Assembly (NCBI GenBank): GCA_964423675.1
Contig: CAYRFP010000055.1
Span: 1 to 12,885, forward strand
Reading direction: 5' to 3'
DNA: 12,885 bases
Source of the DNA: RUG563 sp964423675
GTDB taxonomy: Bacteria > Bacillota > Clostridia > Christensenellales > Aristaeellaceae
The notes below the pieces were generated by a model, which saw only the letters and a list, made by a program, of their open reading frames with translations, made no database searches and was not told the DNA's origin. This document shows, in pieces, positions 1 through 6,047 of the stretch; position 1 is the stretch's first letter; every line of letters starts with the position of its first letter. A program made the position numbers and the translations under genes.

Positions 1-261
1 ATGGTGACGCTGCGGTCTTCTGGGGTGGAAATCACGGCGGTACGTCCAGCCTCCGCCGCGCCGCTTTTGCTGCGATCCGGGCTGACGCTGCAATTGCGCA
101 GCGATCTGACTGCGCTGAATCTGCCAGCCACTCTGGCCAGCCGGGGCAGCGAATACTGCCTGTATTTTTCGGATGAATACGCTGCTTATTCAATCTATGC
201 GCCCGCCGCTACGGAGGATTCCTTCCTGAGTGTTCTGGCGCTGGTGGAGCAGCAAAAATAA
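1..261 (+). CDS. Unrecognised protein, probably 5'-partial
   Basis: The frame is open from base 1 to a TAA at 259-261 (86 codons). Base 1 happens to be an ATG, but with no upstream sequence I cannot tell a true start from an internal Met, so treat this as the C-terminal part of a longer gene. The peptide alternates short hydrophobic and polar runs and contains an LRSGLTLQLRS segment and a Tyr-rich YCLYFSDEYAAYSIY segment, which looks like a small alpha/beta domain. No membrane segment, Cys pair or catalytic motif is visible. I do not recognise the family. It points toward parA-parB, but the 133-bp gap to the next start means co-transcription is only possible, not shown. Confidence 0.5.
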   Translation: MVTLRSSGVEITAVRPASAAPLLLRSGLTLQLRSDLTALNLPATLASRGSEYCLYFSDEYAAYSIYAPAATEDSFLSVLALVEQQK

Positions 262-394
262 CAGAGAAAAAGGGCGAAGAATGCTGGCTCGGGCTGCTGC
301 GTTCTTTGGGAAGCGCAGGCAGGAAATGCCCGGTGTCCCTTTACTTTTTGGGGATTGTGTGGTATTGTTGAAGGAGCGAGGAGGGGAAGGGCGA

Positions 395-874
395 ATGATT
401 TCGGTTGCGCAGGTGGAAGGCGCGCTGCGGCCCTGGCTGGGCGCGCGGCTATCGGAGGCGCTGCTTCCTGTGATGGAGGAAATAGCAGGGCTTCTCAATG
501 GCTACGCTCCGCATCATGCCACCCCGGACGCTTTGTCTTCCCGGCTGAACAGCTTGCTTTTCCGGGCTGTTCGGGAGGAAACGGGCGGGTCTATGCTGGC
601 CATGCTGCAGGACGGCAGCTGGATTCGTATCTGCGTGGAGGATTTTGAAACCATGGCGGATGATCTGCTGTTGCTGGTATTTGAGCGTTTTCCGGCGGAC
701 AGCTTTCATCTGCTGCTGTTGCGGGAGTATTCCATGCGTCAATCCAGCCTGGCAGCGCTGCGGACGCTATATACCAGATTCGCGCCCCTGCAAACCCCAA
801 AGGAATTAGAAACCATCGCTTCCGTGGCCCGGGCCTGCCATCCTGCGTTTCGGCTACGGGGCTGGCTGGAATAA
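395..874 (+). CDS. Unrecognised 159-aa mostly helical protein upstream of parA
   Basis: I chose the ATG at 395 because AGGAGG lies at 379-384, ten bases upstream. The frame stays open upstream to 230, but that extension is Arg/Gly-rich, overlaps the previous gene and lacks a comparable ribosome site. The protein begins MISVAQVEGALRPW and looks largely alpha-helical, with amphipathic stretches such as ALLPVMEEIAGLLNGY and a hydrophobic DDLLLLVFERF segment too charged at its edges for a membrane helix. No signal peptide and no known motif is seen. The spacing to parA is 50 bp, so it may be read with parA-parB. RsmG often lies at this position in Bacillota, but nothing here resembles an RsmG methyltransferase (no GxGxGxPG SAM loop). 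Function unknown. Confidence 0.65.
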   Translation: MISVAQVEGALRPWLGARLSEALLPVMEEIAGLLNGYAPHHATPDALSSRLNSLLFRAVREETGGSMLAMLQDGSWIRICVEDFETMADDLLLLVFERFPADSFHLLLLREYSMRQSSLAALRTLYTRFAPLQTPKELETIASVARACHPAFRLRGWLE

Positions 875-924
875 ACTTAAGCGCGGGCGGGAAGCACCGA
901 TCCGATTAAAAGAAGGTTTTTTCA

Positions 925-1698
925 TTGGGAAAAATTATTTGTATTGCTAATCAGAAAGGCGGCGTGGGCAAAACCACCACGGCCGTAAACCTGGCCGCCT
1001 GCCTGGCTCAGGAAGGCAAAAAGGTGCTGCTGGTGGATATGGACCCTCAGGGCAATGCCAGCAGCGGCCTGGGCGTGAAGGCGGGGAAAAAAACGGTTTA
1101 TGAAGCGCTTCTGGGGGAATGCCCGCTGGAGAGCACGTTTCAGGCCACGCCGCAAAAGACGCTGACGGTGGCGCCATCGGACATTCGCTTAGCCGGAGCA
1201 GAGTTGGAATTGGCCAATCTGGAGCGGCGGGAATTCCGCATGCGGGCGGCGCTGGAGGCGGTGAAGGGGCAGTTTGGCTATCTGGTGATCGATTGCCCGC
1301 CGTCGCTGGGGCTTTTGACCATTAATGCGCTGTCTGCCGCTCAGAGTATCCTGATTCCCATCCAATGCGAATATTACGCGCTGGAAGGGGTCACGGCGCT
1401 GATGAACACGGTGCAGCGTGTGAAGCGGGGGCTGAACCCGGGGCTGGAAATCGAAGGCGTGGTGATGACCATGCTGGATGGGCGCACGAACCTGGGGCTG
1501 CAGGTGGTGGATCAGGTGAAGAAGCATTTCAAGGGCAAGGTTTTTTCTACCACCATTCCCCGCAATGTGCGGCTGGGAGAAGCGCCCAGCCATGGGCTGC
1601 CCATTCATCTTTATGATCCCCGCAGCACGGGGGCGGAGGCATATCGCGCTCTTGCGCGAGAGGTGCTGCGCCGAAACGGGGATGTAATCAGCCGCTGA
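925..1698 (+). CDS. parA: ParA/Soj chromosome-partitioning ATPase
   Basis: This is a 257-aa MinD/ParA-family ATPase, the usual length for chromosomal Soj. The deviant Walker A motif KGGVGKTT is at residues 11-18, the A' motif DMDPQGN at 38-44 and Walker B VIDCPPS at 121-127. The family-typical RNVRLGEAPSHGLPI is near 213-227. The start is a TTG at 925, preceded by AGAAGG at 911-916 with eight bases of spacing; the N-terminus then begins one or two residues before the first beta strand, as expected. Known role: it binds DNA and ATP as a dimer and is stimulated by ParB to segregate the origin region; in spore formers it also modulates DnaA and sporulation. It is followed 19 bp later by parB, as in most bacteria. 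Confidence 0.96.
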   Translation: MGKIICIANQKGGVGKTTTAVNLAACLAQEGKKVLLVDMDPQGNASSGLGVKAGKKTVYEALLGECPLESTFQATPQKTLTVAPSDIRLAGAELELANLERREFRMRAALEAVKGQFGYLVIDCPPSLGLLTINALSAAQSILIPIQCEYYALEGVTALMNTVQRVKRGLNPGLEIEGVVMTMLDGRTNLGLQVVDQVKKHFKGKVFSTTIPRNVRLGEAPSHGLPIHLYDPRSTGAEAYRALAREVLRRNGDVISR

Positions 1699-1717
1699 GC
1701 AAGGGAGGCAAAACGCC

Positions 1718-2569
1718 GTGAAGAAGACCGGGCTGGGCCGCGGCTTGGATGTGCTGCTGCCGGAAAGCAATGATTTAAACAACCTGGTGAGCATGATTGC
1801 CATAACGGAGCTGGACCGGAACCCCGACCAGCCCCGCCGGGATTTTGACGAAGAGGCGCTGCAAACGCTGGCCGATTCCATTCGGGAGGCGGGCGTTTTG
1901 CAGCCGCTGCTTGTGGTGGAAAAAAACGGGCGATATCGCATCGTGGCGGGGGAGCGCCGGTTCCGGGCAGCACGGCTGGCCGGGCTGAGCGAGGTGCCCT
2001 GCATCGTGCGGGATTTTAACGTGCAGGAGCAGATGGAGGCCGCGCTGATTGAGAATATTCAGCGAGAGGATTTGAACCCCATGGAAGAAGCCGCGGCCAT
2101 TCGCCAGCTAATGGACAGCTGCGGCTATACCCAGGAGCAGGCCGCCAAGCGGCTGGGCAAATCCCGTCCAGCAGTGGCCAATATGCTGCGGCTGCTTTCG
2201 CTGCCGGAGGATGTGCAGGCGCTGGTGAAGGAAAACAAGCTGTCTGCCGGCCATGCCCGGGTGCTGGCCGGATTGGAAGGGGCGGAAATCCAGCGGGCGC
2301 TGGCGGAAAAAACGCTGCGGGAAAGCCTGAGTGTTCGCGCCCTGGAAAAGCTGGCGGCGCAGCCTATGCCGGAAAAGAAGGAAAAGCCTGAGCCCCGGCC
2401 GCTGCCCCTGGAATTGCAGGATATGGAAAAGAAAATGCTGGAAACCCTGGGGCTGCGCACGTCCATCCGCGGCAACCGCAAGCATGGGAAAATCACGCTG
2501 CAATATTATAATGAAGACGAGCTGGAACGGCTCTATCAATGCCTGGAAATGCTGGAGGGACGGCTATGA
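1718..2569 (+). CDS. parB: ParB/Spo0J centromere-binding CTPase
   Basis: The 283-aa protein starts at a GTG (1718) with AAGGGAGG at 1701-1708. It has the complete ParB layout: the N-terminal GLGRGL tag (residues 5-10) that contacts ParA, the NPDQPRRDF box (35-43), the CTP-binding GERRFRA (78-84), ENIQREDLNPMEEA (112-125), a helix-turn-helix around 136-158, the LSAGHAR box (175-181), a Lys/Pro/Glu linker near 216-230 and a C-terminal dimerisation segment. Known role: it loads at parS sites and spreads as a CTP-dependent clamp. No parS-like 16-mer is seen in this window. The stop overlaps the start of the next gene (ATGA at 2566-2569), so translation of the two is probably coupled. Confidence 0.96.
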   Translation: MKKTGLGRGLDVLLPESNDLNNLVSMIAITELDRNPDQPRRDFDEEALQTLADSIREAGVLQPLLVVEKNGRYRIVAGERRFRAARLAGLSEVPCIVRDFNVQEQMEAALIENIQREDLNPMEEAAAIRQLMDSCGYTQEQAAKRLGKSRPAVANMLRLLSLPEDVQALVKENKLSAGHARVLAGLEGAEIQRALAEKTLRESLSVRALEKLAAQPMPEKKEKPEPRPLPLELQDMEKKMLETLGLRTSIRGNRKHGKITLQYYNEDELERLYQCLEMLEGRL

Positions 2570-3741
2570 CCGTCCTGCGCCGGGGCGCTTTGCTGCTGGC
2601 GCTGTTGATCGCGTTTGCCTTTCCTGCTGCCGGAGAGATCACCTCTTCTCAGCGGCAGGAGGCGGATGCGTTTTTTTCTTCGCTGTTTGAGGATTCCAAG
2701 GCTGTGGGCGGCGTGGTGCTGGTGGCGCAGCAGGGCCAGCAGATTTATGATTTTTCCTATGGTTATGCCGATCGCAAGCACACCCAGGCCGTTTCCCCGG
2801 AAACGGTGTTCAAGGTGGCGTCGGTAACGAAGCTGGTCACGGGAATCGGGGTGATGCAGCTGGTGGATCAGGGGCTGATTGATCTGGATGCCCCTCTCTC
2901 CCAAGCGACTGGGGTCAATATCCTCAATCCCAGCTATCCCGATGCGCCCATTACTCTGCGCCAGGTGATGTCCCATACGTCTTCCATCGCGTCCACCGCG
3001 CCGTATAACCGGGCCGTGGCCTGGGCGCAGATTCCTCGCGGCTCGGAATATTTTCTGGCGCGGCAGCCCGGAACCTATTACGAATACGCCAATCTAAACG
3101 GCGGCCTGCTTGGCAACCTGATTGAGCGGCTGACGGGCCAGAGCTTGAACAGCTATATGCAGCAGCAGGTGTTTGCCCCGCTGGGGATTAATGCGGCTTA
3201 TGCAGCCACGCTGCTGCCGGACGCTTCCACGCTGTCGGCCACGTTCCGCGCGGATGGCACCCAGTATATCAGCGCCGCCAGCTATCTGGAGGATGACGCG
3301 GCTTACGATGATACCTGTAACCCTGAAAAGCATTATCGCGCCTCGGTGGGCGGGCTGTATATCAGCGCCGAAGGGCTGGAAAAGCTGGGGATTGCGTTGG
3401 CGGGGGGCGGCGAGGTACAGGGCGTGCAGCTGCTCAGCGCGGAATCTGCCCGGCTGATGCAGCTGGATCAATCCCTGCTTCCGGGCAGCAGCGTCACCGG
3501 CGAAAGCCCCTATGGCCTGTGTCTTTATCGGCTGACGCTGGAAAACGGGGATAAATGGTATGGCCATCAGGGACGCTGGGAAGGGCTGGTGGCGGATATT
3601 TTCTTTGAGCGGGAAACGCAGACTGTGCTGGTGCTGGTGGCCAATGGGGTCAGGCGCACAGGAGGCACAGAGGTTTGCGCTCAAGCGGAAGCCGCACTTT
3701 CCTTCCTGCATAACTGGATGGATTTTATCGTGGATTGGTAA
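2566..3741 (+). CDS. Secreted serine hydrolase of the beta-lactamase / penicillin-binding fold
   Basis: I take the ATG at 2566, which overlaps the parB stop and has GGAGG at 2554-2558, giving 391 aa; an ATG nine codons upstream lies inside parB and has no ribosome site. Residues 1-23 form a signal peptide (RR, then a long Leu/Ala core, then FPAAG). The three active-site motifs are present: SVTK at 86-89 (nucleophile Ser86, Lys89), YAN at 174-176 and HQG at 334-336. This is the class C beta-lactamase/esterase/D-Ala-D-Ala carboxypeptidase family (Pfam Beta-lactamase). The substrate cannot be read from sequence; a peptidoglycan or small-ester hydrolase is as likely as a beta-lactamase. HQG instead of KTG is common in the esterase-like members. 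It acts outside the membrane. Its tie to parB is unusual. Confidence 0.92.
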   Translation: MTVLRRGALLLALLIAFAFPAAGEITSSQRQEADAFFSSLFEDSKAVGGVVLVAQQGQQIYDFSYGYADRKHTQAVSPETVFKVASVTKLVTGIGVMQLVDQGLIDLDAPLSQATGVNILNPSYPDAPITLRQVMSHTSSIASTAPYNRAVAWAQIPRGSEYFLARQPGTYYEYANLNGGLLGNLIERLTGQSLNSYMQQQVFAPLGINAAYAATLLPDASTLSATFRADGTQYISAASYLEDDAAYDDTCNPEKHYRASVGGLYISAEGLEKLGIALAGGGEVQGVQLLSAESARLMQLDQSLLPGSSVTGESPYGLCLYRLTLENGDKWYGHQGRWEGLVADIFFERETQTVLVLVANGVRRTGGTEVCAQAEAALSFLHNWMDFIVDW

Positions 3742-3765
3742 GCCCCGGCCTGCGCTAATTATAGC

Positions 3766-3794
3766 TTGCAGTTTTTGGCGGTTTCCTGTATAAT
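3766..3794 (+). promoter_or_regulatory. Sigma-A promoter of the foldase lipoprotein gene
   Basis: TTGCAG at 3766-3771 and a perfect TATAAT at 3789-3794 are separated by 17 bp. Transcription should begin near 3801, giving a leader of about 40 nt. This makes the foldase gene independent of the parB-hydrolase operon. Confidence 0.85.
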
Positions 3795-3839
3795 AAAAAA
3801 TGCTATAAACGCAAAATGAAGATTGGAGATGGAACCTGC

Positions 3840-5165
3840 ATGCAGAAAAAATCTATTTTGGCGCTGATGCTGGCGGCAATGCTGCTGCTCAGCGGATGCG
3901 CTCTGGTTACGGTGGATGAGGAAGCGGATAACGCCCGGGTGATCCTGGACGTGGACGGCGAAACCATTAATAAGGCCACGTTCCACAACATGGTGGAATA
4001 TCAGCTGTATCAGAACCAGCAGATGAATTCCTATTATCAGTTGCTGGGCCTGTCTGCCGGCTATTCCACGGATGAAGATACCGTGGCGCAGGAAGTGCTG
4101 GACAGCTATATCAATTCCCTGGTTGCCAAGCATAAGGCCGCTGAACTGGGCTTCGATCGGATGACCGACGAAGAAAACGCCGAGATTCAGGAAACCGCTC
4201 AGGCCAATTATGACGAGCTGCTGGCTGAAATCGAAGAATATTATTTCGCCGATTCCACCCTCGAAGCCGAGGAACTGCGCCAGAAGGCCATCGAGTATGC
4301 GCAGGAAAACGGCATGGCCACGCTGGATGATTATGTAGAATCCGCGAAGGTGGAAAAGTCCATTGAAAAGCTGCGGGCTGACGCGGTCAAGGATGCGGCC
4401 TACACCCAGGAGGAAGCCCAGGCGCTGCTGGAAGAAAAGGCTGCTTCTGATAAGGAATCCTTCGATGCCTCCCCCGATTATTTTGGCTATTATCTGAACA
4501 ACGGCACCACGATTTATTATAACGCGCCGGGTTATCGGTATGTTAAGCAGGTGCTGGTGAAGTTCACCGAGGAAGATAACAATGCCCTGACTGAGCAGAG
4601 CTCCGTTCTTTCCGAGGCACAGACCGCGCTGAACGACGCCCAGTCCGCTCTGACCGAAGCCGCCGAGGATGCGGATAAGAATGCGCTGCAGGCTGCTGTG
4701 GATGAGGCCCAGGCTAAGGTGGACGAGGCGCAGGCTGCTTACGATGCACTGAAGGAAACCGCTTATGCCAATATCCAGGCCAAGGCTGACGAGATCTATC
4801 AGCAGGCCATCACTGAGGGCGTCAGCTTCGATGCGCTGGTGGATGATTATAACGAAGACACCGGTATGCCCTCTGTGGGCTACGCCGTGCGCGAAGGCTA
4901 CAGCTTCTTCGTCACTTCCTTCGTAGAAGCCGCGATGGCGCTGGAAAACGTGGGCGATGTATGCCAGCCGGTGAAGAGCGATTATGGCTACCATATCATC
5001 CAGTATGCTGCGGATATCGCCGAGGGCAACGTGGCGCTGGAAACCGTCAGCGATACTATCGGCTCTGAGCTGCTCTCCGAAAAGCAGGATCAGGCGTATA
5101 GCGATGCGCTGGCTGCCTGGATCAGCGAAGCGAAGATCGAATCCCATCTGGAAAAGCTGCATTAA
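3840..5165 (+). CDS. PrsA/SurA-like peptidyl-prolyl isomerase lipoprotein with internal coiled coil
   Basis: The start at 3840 is preferred over 3816 because it puts a standard lipoprotein signal at the N-terminus (lipobox LSGC, lipidated Cys20) and GGAG lies at 3825-3828. The mature protein of about 420 aa should sit on the outer face of the membrane. Residues 33-185 look like a SurA-type N-terminal chaperone helix bundle (VDGETINKATF is typical). The parvulin domain starts at YRYVKQVLVKF (232-242) and ends at KSDYGYHIIQY (379-389). Between its first strand and first helix lies a highly charged Ala/Glu-rich coiled coil of roughly 65 residues (about 246-312). Known role: folding of exported proteins. 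It has its own promoter and terminator. Codon choice is markedly biased, suggesting high expression. Confidence 0.92.
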   Translation: MQKKSILALMLAAMLLLSGCALVTVDEEADNARVILDVDGETINKATFHNMVEYQLYQNQQMNSYYQLLGLSAGYSTDEDTVAQEVLDSYINSLVAKHKAAELGFDRMTDEENAEIQETAQANYDELLAEIEEYYFADSTLEAEELRQKAIEYAQENGMATLDDYVESAKVEKSIEKLRADAVKDAAYTQEEAQALLEEKAASDKESFDASPDYFGYYLNNGTTIYYNAPGYRYVKQVLVKFTEEDNNALTEQSSVLSEAQTALNDAQSALTEAAEDADKNALQAAVDEAQAKVDEAQAAYDALKETAYANIQAKADEIYQQAITEGVSFDALVDDYNEDTGMPSVGYAVREGYSFFVTSFVEAAMALENVGDVCQPVKSDYGYHIIQYAADIAEGNVALETVSDTIGSELLSEKQDQAYSDALAAWISEAKIESHLEKLH

Positions 5166-5181
5166 TGGAATGAATAAGGAA

Positions 5182-5210
5182 AGGCTGCCGGGTTTTCGGC
5201 AGCCTTTTTT
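5182..5210 (+). terminator. Rho-independent terminator of the foldase gene
   Basis: A perfect 9-bp stem (5182-5190 with 5197-5205) and a six-base loop are followed by a run of T to 5210. The T run overlaps the stop codon of the convergent gene at 5209. On the minus strand the stem is followed by TTTCCTTATT, so it may also weakly stop that transcript. Confidence 0.93.
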
Positions 5211-5559
5211 ATGTGCGCGGCTGAATTGGATGGGGCGGCCCCATCAGCGCAGCGGATAGCAGCAGCCACAGGCCGAAATACTGCGGGCAGATCTGTCCCA
5301 GAAAGTGGCCGGGCAGCGAGCGATAATCCCAGATCTGGTGCTGCCGGTTCCAAAGCAGACCCATAACAAGCTCCATTCCCGTGATCCCCGCCGCCGCCCG
5401 GGCGGCCCGTCGCAGCCGATTGCCCTTTTTTCTCCGGCATTGGGCGATGATTTCCATCCCCAGCGCTCCGGCCAGCGCCATGGTGGGGTGGGTTCGCCCC
5501 CGCCAACAAAGCTCCAGGCACGGATACCCAACCGCGCCGATCCATCGATGCCATTTCAT
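5209..5559 (-). CDS. Small membrane protein of the CmpB-like putative ABC-transporter type IV family
   Basis: This is a 116-aa hydrophobic protein. I recognise the family (Pfam ABC_trans_CmpB) from two conserved blocks: LELCWRGRTHPTM at 15-27 and a C-terminal block with NRQHQIWDYRSLPGHFLGQI (71-90) that continues CPQYFGLWLLLS. Hydrophobic stretches near 5-17, 24-40, 55-70 and 88-105 suggest three or four membrane helices. It is shorter than most family members, which I recall as nearer 150 aa or more. The biochemical role of the family is not established; the transporter label is only a name. I see no convincing ribosome site before the ATG at 5559. It lies downstream of mnmE on the same strand, 488 bp away, so a link is uncertain. 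Confidence 0.78.
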   Translation of the reverse strand: MKWHRWIGAVGYPCLELCWRGRTHPTMALAGALGMEIIAQCRRKKGNRLRRAARAAAGITGMELVMGLLWNRQHQIWDYRSLPGHFLGQICPQYFGLWLLLSAALMGPPHPIQPRT

Positions 5560-5749
5560 GCCCGTATTATGCCCGCCCGCTGCCCGCGATATGCGGCAGG
5601 TAGATGGAAAGATCAGGCGGAATACCGTCGATTATGGCTTGAAAAACAGCGAAGCAGGGCGCGGTTTCCAGTTGGATAGACGTAGGAAAAAACGCCGCCA
5701 ACACGAAAAAGCCCCACCGGGGATTTAGGAGGGAGTCATAAAACAGTTT

Positions 5750-5778
5750 GTGGAGCGTATCGCACCGATACGCTCCAC
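5750..5778. repeat. Perfect 13-bp hairpin with a 3-nt loop
   Basis: GTGGAGCGTATCG (5750-5762) pairs perfectly with CGATACGCTCCAC (5766-5778) around the loop CAC. A T/A-rich but mixed stretch follows on the plus strand, so it is not a textbook terminator in either direction. A dyad this long is not expected by chance in a window of this size. Confidence 0.85.
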
Positions 5779-5860
5779 TTCTTATATTCGTATATGTGGC
5801 AGAAGACTTGGCTTTCCTTTTGGGATATACCCAAAGGTGTATAGAAGCGCGCCCTTCCTG

Positions 5861-5884
5861 TTTGATGAATGGAAATTCATCAAA
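5861..5884. repeat. Perfect 10-bp hairpin with GGAA loop
   Basis: TTTGATGAAT (5861-5870) and ATTCATCAAA (5875-5884) form a perfect stem around GGAA. It is the third dyad inside the 5735-5948 element, after 5750-5778 and a 6-bp TTTGGG/CCCAAA dyad at 5819-5835. Confidence 0.75.
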
Positions 5885-6047
5885 TACAAGCAAGAATAGT
5901 GCCGTCAGCCAATGCGTTTTGCCATTTTAAATGCTACTGTTTTATGACCACTCGGTGGGCTACGTTTTATGCGATAAAAAACAGGAGTTTATCTACAGAG
6001 GCCTACCCGTTTACTTCAGGGACATCTGCAAGCATGGGGAGAAAGGG

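Larger units (their letters stand above)
5735..5948. repeat. 13-bp inverted repeats bounding a structured 214-bp element
   Basis: GTCATAAAACAGT at 5735-5747 recurs in perfect inverted orientation at 5936-5948. The 188 bp between them are AT-rich and full of dyads. The arrangement resembles a MITE-like non-coding element with terminal inverted repeats, but I see no clear target-site duplication (flanks GGGA and CACT differ) and only one copy, so this is tentative. Confidence 0.45.
5560..6047. other. Gene-poor stretch with several inverted repeats
   Basis: I cannot support a gene in these 488 bp. From about 5720 to 6040 it is more AT-rich than its neighbours. Short frames are open on both strands (minus 5567-5893, TTG start; plus GTG 5750-5899) but none has a start with a ribosome site or a recognisable domain. 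It holds a 13-bp inverted repeat pair (5735/5948), a perfect 13-bp hairpin (5750-5778), smaller hairpins at 5819-5835 and 5861-5884, and a weak GATAAA/TTTATC dyad near 5972-5992. A short CCCC-ACC-GGGG dyad at 5712-5722 followed, on the minus strand, by CTTTTT could be a weak terminator. No strong mnmE terminator is seen. Confidence 0.6.

Noticed and set aside
230..394. Longer N-terminus for the 159-aa protein
   Set aside because: The extension overlaps the preceding gene, is Arg/Gly-rich, and the AGGAGG at 379-384 clearly serves the ATG at 395.
1189..2004. A 271-codon minus-strand frame across parA and parB
   Set aside because: It overlaps two unmistakable genes on the other strand and its Ser/Arg/Pro-rich peptide looks like reverse reading of GC-rich coding DNA.
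3759..5162. A 467-codon open frame on the minus strand opposite the foldase gene
   Set aside because: It is an exact shadow of a gene with strong codon bias. The peptide is low-complexity (Ile/Gly/Gln/His-rich), has no family motifs and no ribosome site, and would use the terminator and promoter of the real gene backwards.
5567..5899. Small frames in the intergenic stretch (minus 5567-5893, plus 5750-5899)
   Set aside because: They use TTG or GTG starts without ribosome sites and run through the perfect hairpin; neither peptide is recognisable.
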